Below, piece by piece: positions 1 through 4,584 of a stretch of DNA of 6,258 nt. Location: the NCBI GenBank assembly GCA_009784335.1, contig WRBX01000040.1:1-6258 (forward strand). Direction: 5' to 3'. Numbering within the stretch: the stretch's first letter is position 1; every line of letters begins with the position of its first letter. The notes beneath the pieces are model-generated. The model saw only the letters and a program-made list of their open reading frames with translations. It was not told the DNA's origin and ran no database searches. A program made the position numbers and the translations under genes. The DNA comes from Oscillospiraceae bacterium. Lineage in GTDB: Bacteria > Bacillota_A > Clostridia > Monoglobales > WRBX01.

Positions 1-235
1 CTTCCAAAACATCATGCAATAGAGCGGCGCAAATGCTTGTTATATCCAGCTCCATATCCGCCAAAATGAAGGCAACACCAAGCGGGTGGATAATATATTG
101 CTCGCCCGAATGTCGTTTTTGCTGGCTATGCGCAGCAGTGGCAACTTCAAAAGCCTTCTCGATAAGAGTAAAATTGCCATCGGGAGCATATTGCTTGACG
201 CGCGCTATTAAATTTTGGAATTCTTTTTCTAACAT
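1..235 (-). CDS. rel: RelA/SpoT-family (p)ppGpp synthetase/hydrolase, N-terminal fragment
   Basis: Partial gene: 78 codons are visible from the ATG, and the rest lies beyond base 1. The family makes and/or hydrolyses the alarmone (p)ppGpp in the cytoplasm. The fragment matches the start of the HD hydrolase domain: a helical lead-in, then AHSQQKRHSGEQYIIHPLGVA, then ALLHDVLE at the edge. Metal-ligand residues H50, H74 and D75 are present, and R41 matches the guanine-contacting Arg. All sit a constant three residues before H53, H77, D78 and R44 of streptococcal Rel. Hydrolase activity is therefore plausible; the later Asp ligand and the synthetase domain cannot be seen. The ATG is chosen because AAGGA lies 9 bases upstream and the family alignment starts here. 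It overlaps the recJ stop by 7 bases, suggesting translational coupling. A small hydrolase-only protein cannot be excluded from this fragment. Confidence 0.9.
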   Translation of the reverse strand, partial: MLEKEFQNLIARVKQYAPDGNFTLIEKAFEVATAAHSQQKRHSGEQYIIHPLGVAFILADMELDITSICAALLHDVLE

Positions 236-1920
236 TTTCTGATATCCTTTATTAGAAATTGCAGCTGTTTATTTCCCCCGTATTCATTTATTCCAAGCGT
301 GCCGACGCAATTCACACCATCGCCCGCTCTAAAACTATCTGCCATAAAACCTTTACCAAACATAACTGCATCCAATTTAGCATTGCCAAAGTCGAGTGTC
401 ATGCGCATATGTTTTTTCTCTGCCATTGTGCCAAGGCGAGAGATTTTGGCAGTTTTCAGAAGAAATATAGGCTGTGGGTTATCCTTACCAAAAGGCTCTA
501 GAATCTTTAATTCATTTAAAAAATCGAAACTTAAATCCTTAGGAGCTAGTTTGCAATCAATATTAATAACCGGAATATAGTCAGTAGCTTTTAAGTGAGT
601 CTTAGCAAACTTGTTAATAGTTTCGCGCAGGTGCGAAATATTTTCTTCGCGAATAGTAAGCCCCGCCGCCAGCGCATGCCCGCCGAAGCAAACCAAGTAA
701 TCATTGCAAGCGGTAAGCGCATCGAACATATTAAAATTCTCAATGCCGCGCCCGGAGCCTTTGCCGATTCCCTCATCATCGAGAGTAATCAAAATCGAGG
801 GCTTATAATAGCGCTCAGTGATTTTGGATGAAACAATGCCGATAATTCCCTGATGCCAACCCTTTTGGGCTATTACTATTATTTTATCCTCATGCAAACG
901 CTCTTTTTCGATAATATCAATCACTTCATCATATATTTTTGCCTCGAGCTGCTGGCGCTTGATATTCTCATCAACCAGCTCCCAAGCAATATCAATCGCG
1001 CGATTAATATCATCGCATAGGAACATTTGAATCGATTTAAATGCGCTGCCCAAGCGGCCTGCGGCATTAATCCTAGGCGCGATAATAAAGCCAATCATGT
1101 TAGCGGTGACTTCGCGATTATTGGGATTGCACACGCGCCCAAGCGCTTGAATGCCCTTATTTTTAGATTTTGCAAATGCCTTCAAGCCTCTTTTCACAAA
1201 CTCGCGATTTTCGCCCACAAGCGGTGCGACATCGGCGATAGTACCAAGGCAGACGAAGCTAACATAATCATCGAAAATCTTTTTATCGCCGTCGCCAAAT
1301 GCTTGAATCAGCTTGAAAACCACGCCAACTCCGGCGAGGTGCTTGAATGGATACCCGCAATTTTTCTGCTTAGGATCAACGATTGCAAAGGCGGAGGGCA
1401 CCTCATCCTTGGGCTCGTGATGGTCAGTGATAATCACATCAAGGCCAAGCGAATTAGCATAATTAACATCATCGATAGCAGTAATTCCGGTATCTACCGT
1501 GATAATCAGATTTGTGCCCATCTCGTTTATCGCATCAATCGCAGCGGTGTTGACACCATAACCCTCACCAATACGATCGGGAATATAGAACGCCACATTG
1601 GCGCCGCGGCTTTTGAGATAGAGATAGAGGATGGCGGTGGAAGTGACTCCATCACAATCAAAATCGCCGTAAATAGTGATTTTTTCTTTCGCCTCGATAG
1701 CCTTGTTGATTCGCTCGACAGCCTTGCCCATATCCTTCATCAAATATGGGTCGTGAAATGCCTCAAGCCCCGCCTTTTCAAGCAAAATATCGCCGTTATC
1801 GATTTGCGCATGCCGGCCGGCAAGCACAGTCGCCACGCTCTCGGAAAGATTATATTGCTGCTTATAAATCTCCACCTGCTGCGCATCTATTTCCTTTTGA
1901 ATCCACTTTTTATTTTCCAT
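229..1920 (-). CDS. recJ: Single-stranded-DNA-specific exonuclease RecJ
   Basis: Complete 563-residue protein. RecJ degrades single-stranded DNA 5' to 3' in RecF-pathway recombination, mismatch repair and base-excision repair, and needs Mn or Mg. DHH domain motifs appear in order: YGDFDCDG (D86, D88, D90), TVDTG (D143), the signature DHH (166-168), and GTIADVAPL (D230). The core continues with IAPRINAAGRLGS (281-292). The DHHA1 domain follows with GWHQGIIGIVSSKI (354-367), GSGRG (388-392) and CFGGHALAAG (411-420). The last ~110 residues fit the RecJ OB domain. The length is close to the ~577-residue E. coli enzyme and lacks the long C-terminal extension of B. subtilis-type RecJ. The ATG has AAGGA 7 bases upstream. 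The gene follows the unknown protein after 24 bases and overlaps rel at its TAG stop. Confidence 0.96.
   Translation of the reverse strand: MENKKWIQKEIDAQQVEIYKQQYNLSESVATVLAGRHAQIDNGDILLEKAGLEAFHDPYLMKDMGKAVERINKAIEAKEKITIYGDFDCDGVTSTAILYLYLKSRGANVAFYIPDRIGEGYGVNTAAIDAINEMGTNLIITVDTGITAIDDVNYANSLGLDVIITDHHEPKDEVPSAFAIVDPKQKNCGYPFKHLAGVGVVFKLIQAFGDGDKKIFDDYVSFVCLGTIADVAPLVGENREFVKRGLKAFAKSKNKGIQALGRVCNPNNREVTANMIGFIIAPRINAAGRLGSAFKSIQMFLCDDINRAIDIAWELVDENIKRQQLEAKIYDEVIDIIEKERLHEDKIIVIAQKGWHQGIIGIVSSKITERYYKPSILITLDDEGIGKGSGRGIENFNMFDALTACNDYLVCFGGHALAAGLTIREENISHLRETINKFAKTHLKATDYIPVINIDCKLAPKDLSFDFLNELKILEPFGKDNPQPIFLLKTAKISRLGTMAEKKHMRMTLDFGNAKLDAVMFGKGFMADSFRAGDGVNCVGTLGINEYGGNKQLQFLIKDIRKC
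245..249 (-). promoter_or_regulatory. Ribosome binding site of rel, inside recJ
   Basis: AAGGA, 9 bases before the rel ATG at 235, lying wholly within the last codons of recJ. It supports this start and makes translation of rel likely to depend on ribosomes finishing recJ. Confidence 0.7.
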
Positions 1921-1927
1921 ATTGACA

Positions 1928-1932
1928 TCCTT
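1928..1932 (-). promoter_or_regulatory. Ribosome binding site of recJ
   Basis: AAGGA with a 7-base spacer to the ATG at 1920, in the 24-base gap after the upstream gene. It fixes the recJ start. The gap is too short to suggest a separate promoter. Confidence 0.7.
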
Positions 1933-1944
1933 AAAATTGTAATT

Positions 1945-2739
1945 CTATTTTTTGAAATCCGCTTTTACATCAGCTAATATGCATATTGTTTTACCAGCTG
2001 CCAATTCTTTTAAATCAAATTGCTCACGAGATGCGGCAACAGGTATTTCTCCCATAGCAGTATCAACCCTAATTATAGTAAATGAAACTGGTACTTCGCC
2101 CATAACAGCTATCACATCAGCAAAATCTTTAACTTTGCCAATTACAAATGAGCTAGGCTCATCTAAATTGCCTGATAATAAACCGCCGACTGCAACCATA
2201 TCTTCGGCGAAACCGTGCACATGCATATCCGTTTCACCAACTTTAATTGGTTCAGCAAAACCAAATTCTTTATCAAATTCTTTAATATTATCATATAGAT
2301 TTAATTGAAATGGGAATAATGATAAATATACAGTTTGCTTTGTATTTTCTATGTCTGATTGCTCTAATGAATAACGGTTTACGGTTTCTATTTGAAAGTG
2401 TCTTTCATCATCAATTGTTGAAACTTCATAGTACTCATTAGCCTCTGATGATTTATCTAATTTTTCTAAAAAGTTTAGTTCAACAGCATTTTCACTCAAT
2501 AGTGTTATATCTAAATCAACTATTTCATTTGTTTTTTCTCTGCCTAGTATTGTTATAACAATTTTTCCGATTTTTTCTTTTGTCTTTTCATCAATAAAAT
2601 AATTTGTTGCATGAAATACTTGCTTTTCTCTTGAACCAAATACTTCATCAGATTTCTCGATATTTTTAGTTACAATTGAAGATAATAGTTTTGATTCATC
2701 TTTATCTTTGCCTACGAAAGAATTAAAATGTACTGGCAT
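1945..2739 (-). CDS. Conserved-looking protein of unknown function, 264 residues
   Basis: I do not recognise the family. The protein is acidic and Lys-rich, with no signal peptide, membrane helix or catalytic motif that I can name, so it is probably cytoplasmic. Residues 1-135 are charged with alternating beta-like stretches (KIGKIVITIL, EIVDLDITLL). Residues 138-160 (YLSLFPFQLNLYDNIKEFDKEFG) read like a conserved linker. The C-terminal ~70 residues alternate short hydrophobic strands and turns (SSFVIGKVKDF, VSFTIIRVDTAMGEIPVAAS, GKTICILADVKADF), suggesting a small beta-barrel, perhaps OB-like; that is inference from pattern alone. The start is supported by a strong Shine-Dalgarno sequence. 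The DNA is AT-rich: by hand count most 60-base blocks from 2221 to 2700 are about 18-32% G+C, while the 3' part is richer. It lies 28 bases after tRNA-Pro and 24 before recJ, so it is probably co-transcribed with recJ. Confidence 0.85.
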   Translation of the reverse strand: MPVHFNSFVGKDKDESKLLSSIVTKNIEKSDEVFGSREKQVFHATNYFIDEKTKEKIGKIVITILGREKTNEIVDLDITLLSENAVELNFLEKLDKSSEANEYYEVSTIDDERHFQIETVNRYSLEQSDIENTKQTVYLSLFPFQLNLYDNIKEFDKEFGFAEPIKVGETDMHVHGFAEDMVAVGGLLSGNLDEPSSFVIGKVKDFADVIAVMGEVPVSFTIIRVDTAMGEIPVAASREQFDLKELAAGKTICILADVKADFKK

Positions 2740-2744
2740 AATAC

Positions 2745-2750
2745 CACCTC
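2745..2750 (-). promoter_or_regulatory. Strong ribosome binding site of the unknown 264-residue gene
   Basis: GAGGTG, within the longer GAGAGGTGG, 5 bases before the ATG at 2739. It is the longest anti-SD match in the window. It shows the ORF is translated from this ATG despite lying almost directly behind a tRNA gene. Confidence 0.75.
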
Positions 2751-2767
2751 TCTTGATTGTAAAAAAC

Positions 2768-2843
2768 TGGTCGGAGTGACAGGATTTGAACCTGCGGCCT
2801 CATCGTCCCGAACGATGCGCGCTACCAACTGCGCCACACCCCG
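2768..2843 (-). tRNA. tRNA-Pro, anticodon CGG
   Basis: 76-base tRNA with encoded CCA (2768-2770). The acceptor stem CGGGGTG pairs with CACTCCG (one G-T wobble). The D arm is GCGC/GCGC. The anticodon stem CATCG/CGATG holds loop TTCGGGA, with anticodon CGG at 2808-2810 reading CCG. The variable loop is AGGCC, and the T arm GCAGG/CCTGT carries loop TTCAAAT. The C1-G72 pair with A73 discriminator is typical of bacterial tRNA-Pro and is recognised by ProRS; G37 follows the anticodon as usual for proline tRNAs. Six Ts follow one base after the CCA. The 5' end abuts an inverted-repeat arm. No clear promoter of its own is visible, so it may be cut from a longer transcript. Confidence 0.97.
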
Positions 2844-2847
2844 CAAA

Positions 2848-2862
2848 CCGGCGTTCCGCCGG
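2848..2862. repeat. Perfect 6-bp hairpin just upstream of tRNA-Pro
   Basis: CCGGCG, three-base loop, CGCCGG; all six pairs are G-C. In the minus-strand transcript it ends 4 bases before the tRNA 5' end and is followed by only three Ts, so it is a poor intrinsic terminator. It could instead shape the leader that RNase P removes. Confidence 0.55.
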
Positions 2863-2863
2863 A

Positions 2864-2891
2864 GTGAATAACTAATAGTGAATAGTGAATA
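2864..2891 (+). repeat. Four-unit heptad tandem array
   Basis: Four back-to-back 7-base units read on the plus strand: GTGAATA, ACTAATA, GTGAATA, GTGAATA. Only the second departs from the consensus. It is non-coding, and runs in the opposite orientation to a second array at 2939-2973. Confidence 0.75.
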
Positions 2892-2900
2892 ACGATTGTA

Positions 2901-2918
2901 GCTTTGCTAACGCAAAGC
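2901..2918. repeat. Central perfect hairpin between the two heptad arrays
   Basis: GCTTTGC, loop of four (TAAC on plus), GCAAAGC: a 7-bp perfect stem at the centre of the intergenic region. No T-run follows on either strand, so I do not call it a terminator. Confidence 0.6.
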
Positions 2919-2938
2919 AGTTTGAAGCCGGTTTGTAT

Positions 2939-2973
2939 TATTCACTATTCATTATTCATCATTCATTCTTCAC
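2939..2973 (-). repeat. Five-unit heptad tandem array, inverted relative to the first
   Basis: Read on the minus strand the units are GTGAAGA, ATGAATG, ATGAATA, ATGAATA, GTGAATA (consensus RTGAATR). The first G is the last base of the TAG stop of the deacetylase gene, so the array begins exactly at the gene's end. Bases 2938-2966 can pair with 2864-2892 at 24 of 29 positions, 14 of the innermost 15, around a 45-base centre. Confidence 0.75.
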
Positions 2974-4580
2974 TAATAATTCCGCATAATGTCAAATCTA
3001 TATCCTTGCTCTTTGAGGCGCTCTATGATGATGGCGAGGGCTTCGGGGGTGGCGGTTTTATCGGCTGCATCGTGCATGAGGACGACGAGCTTCTGCCTAT
3101 CCCAAGTGTTCTCCACCACATTATTCGCCAATATTTCAGGATTTTTGCCATCAGGGCTCGGGTCGGTATCGCCTGTTGACGAATTCCAATCGAACCAACG
3201 ATAGCCGAGTTTTTCGATAATCTCCTTGCGCGGCTCAACCACCTTTTTACTCTTGCCCATGGCACCGCCGGGGAAGCGAAAGGAGGTGGTGGTGATGCCG
3301 AACTTCTCCTCGAAATGCTCGCGCGCCCGAACTATATCTTCTTCGAAAAGGCTGAGATTATTGCCATAAAGCTTCTTATAATCATGCGAATACGAGTGAT
3401 TGGCGAGCTCATGCCCCTCGGCGATTATGCGCTCGAAAATATCATCAACATTTTTATGCGGCAGCACGAAAAAGGTCGCCTTCACTTTATGTGCCTTGAG
3501 AATGTCCAAAATCTGCGGAGTGTTCTCGCGCGAAGGCCCATCATCGATGGTGATATATGCGGTTTTTTTTGGCTTCTCTTTCGTTTTGATTAAATAATCT
3601 TGCACATGTCGCAACACATCGCTCTGCCAAAATTCTCTATGCCTTAATTCTTCAAATTCAATAAAATTCACACCAGCAGGAAAATGCGGCAAGAGGCGCT
3701 CAGTGCTGCTGAATGGGATTGCCCAATCAGCATGCGATGCGATGACAAGCGGCTTGATTTCAACATTTTGAGCATATTTGTAGCTTTCCAAGCTAAGCCG
3801 AACAAGCGATTTTAGAGGGCCATGAAACACTGGGAAAAAGCCATTATACACATTACTAATCTCGCTAAATGGCGCAAGCAACGCCAGGCCTTTTATTTCA
3901 CTGTGAAGCGATGCCAAATATGTAGCCACGCCTGTACCCATGCTAAGCCCTATAACATAGATATTTTCGGCATCGACATCATCTCTCGACAATGCATAAT
4001 CATACACTTTTTCCGCTAAGCTAAACATTGTTTTTTCATTAGCCAGCCCCTTGCTTTTGCCATAGCCGGGGTAATCTATCATTAGAAAATTGAAGCCCTC
4101 GAAATATTTCCAAAGGTCGAGCTCGCTATTTTCCTGAAAAACTTGCGAAGCGGTTTCGCGTTGCCCTGCAAAAAAGATTATCAATGGCCGCTCACCCTCG
4201 CCGCTTTTATGCATCCAGCCGTAGCAATCGTCGATTCTGATTTCCTCACAATTTGGATTAGCTAGCACGGATTCGTAAGCCTCCGCATTATTACTTTGCG
4301 AGAAAACTACCTTTCGCTCTAACATATAAAAAGTGCTTGCTAATATGGCGATTACATTTATTAGAATAAGGAAAATAATGAGCACATTGCGCGATTTGAT
4401 TATATATGCGAATAAACTTACACCCACGAGGGCTGCCATAATTATTGAATAGATTAGGGGTATTGCTTGGAGCCTTTCAGTGCAAAGAAATAAAATGCAC
4501 GCAAATACATTGATTAAGAGTAATACTAGTAAACATTTTTGCAGTTTTGCCTTCTTTGGCTTTACAACTTCTTTCAACAT
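2973..4580 (-). CDS. Membrane-anchored alpha/beta-hydrolase and NodB polysaccharide deacetylase fusion
   Basis: Complete 535-residue protein. Three hydrophobic helices (about 16-33, 40-61, 66-87) follow a Lys-rich start. By the positive-inside rule the N-terminus is cytoplasmic and both enzyme domains face outside. Residues ~90-330 form an alpha/beta-hydrolase: IIFFAGQ (134-140, oxyanion region), nucleophile elbow GLSMG with S213, then D285 (HADWAIP) and H314 (LRHREFW) as the likely triad. Residues ~338-535 form a NodB deacetylase: ITIDDGPS (D346, D347), NHSYSH (metal ligands H395, H399), FRFPGG (R435), FDWN (D464, W465) and LMHD (H503). All five motifs are intact, so metal-dependent N- or O-deacetylation of a cell-wall or surface glycan is likely; the substrate is unknown. 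The hydrolase domain resembles Bem46/YfhR-like esterases. The start follows the aspS stop by 4 bases. A separation into two genes is ruled out by the continuous frame. Confidence 0.92.
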   Translation of the reverse strand: MLKEVVKPKKAKLQKCLLVLLLINVFACILFLCTERLQAIPLIYSIIMAALVGVSLFAYIIKSRNVLIIFLILINVIAILASTFYMLERKVVFSQSNNAEAYESVLANPNCEEIRIDDCYGWMHKSGEGERPLIIFFAGQRETASQVFQENSELDLWKYFEGFNFLMIDYPGYGKSKGLANEKTMFSLAEKVYDYALSRDDVDAENIYVIGLSMGTGVATYLASLHSEIKGLALLAPFSEISNVYNGFFPVFHGPLKSLVRLSLESYKYAQNVEIKPLVIASHADWAIPFSSTERLLPHFPAGVNFIEFEELRHREFWQSDVLRHVQDYLIKTKEKPKKTAYITIDDGPSRENTPQILDILKAHKVKATFFVLPHKNVDDIFERIIAEGHELANHSYSHDYKKLYGNNLSLFEEDIVRAREHFEEKFGITTTSFRFPGGAMGKSKKVVEPRKEIIEKLGYRWFDWNSSTGDTDPSPDGKNPEILANNVVENTWDRQKLVVLMHDAADKTATPEALAIIIERLKEQGYRFDIMRNY

Positions 4581-4584
4581 ACCT

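Larger units (their letters stand above)
2844..2935. repeat. 9-bp perfect inverted repeat bounding a 92-bp segment
   Basis: CAAACCGGC at 2844-2852 is the exact reverse complement of GCCGGTTTG at 2927-2935. The left arm touches the first base of the tRNA gene. Between the arms lie the four-unit heptad array and a hairpin. No duplicated target site flanks the segment, so a transposon-like origin is not shown. The arm at 2844-2852 shares bases with a local hairpin (2848-2862), so the two pairings cannot form together. Confidence 0.6.

Noticed and set aside
1027..1977. Long open frame (316 codons) on the plus strand opposite recJ
   Set aside because: It lies almost entirely antisense to a clearly conserved recJ, its translation shows no recognisable domain, and it is rich in residues expected from reading codon complements.
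2761..2766. T-run after the tRNA as an intrinsic terminator
   Set aside because: Six Ts follow, but the only stem before them is the tRNA's own T and acceptor arms. Termination here would leave the next gene without a promoter.
2768..2843. tRNA-Pro as an integration (attachment) site
   Set aside because: No second copy of the tRNA 3' end and no integrase or other mobile gene occurs in the window.
2848..2862. G-C hairpin as a rho-independent terminator for the aspS-deacetylase unit
   Set aside because: Only three Ts follow before the tRNA begins, and termination this close would also need a tRNA promoter, which I cannot see.
2895..2900. TACAAT on the minus strand as a -10 box for the tRNA
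   Set aside because: It matches 5 of 6 consensus bases, but no -35-like hexamer lies 16-18 bases upstream and there is no extended -10. Not enough to annotate a promoter.
2864..2973. Heptad arrays as a CRISPR array
   Set aside because: Units are 7 bases with no spacers, and the two arrays have opposite orientation.
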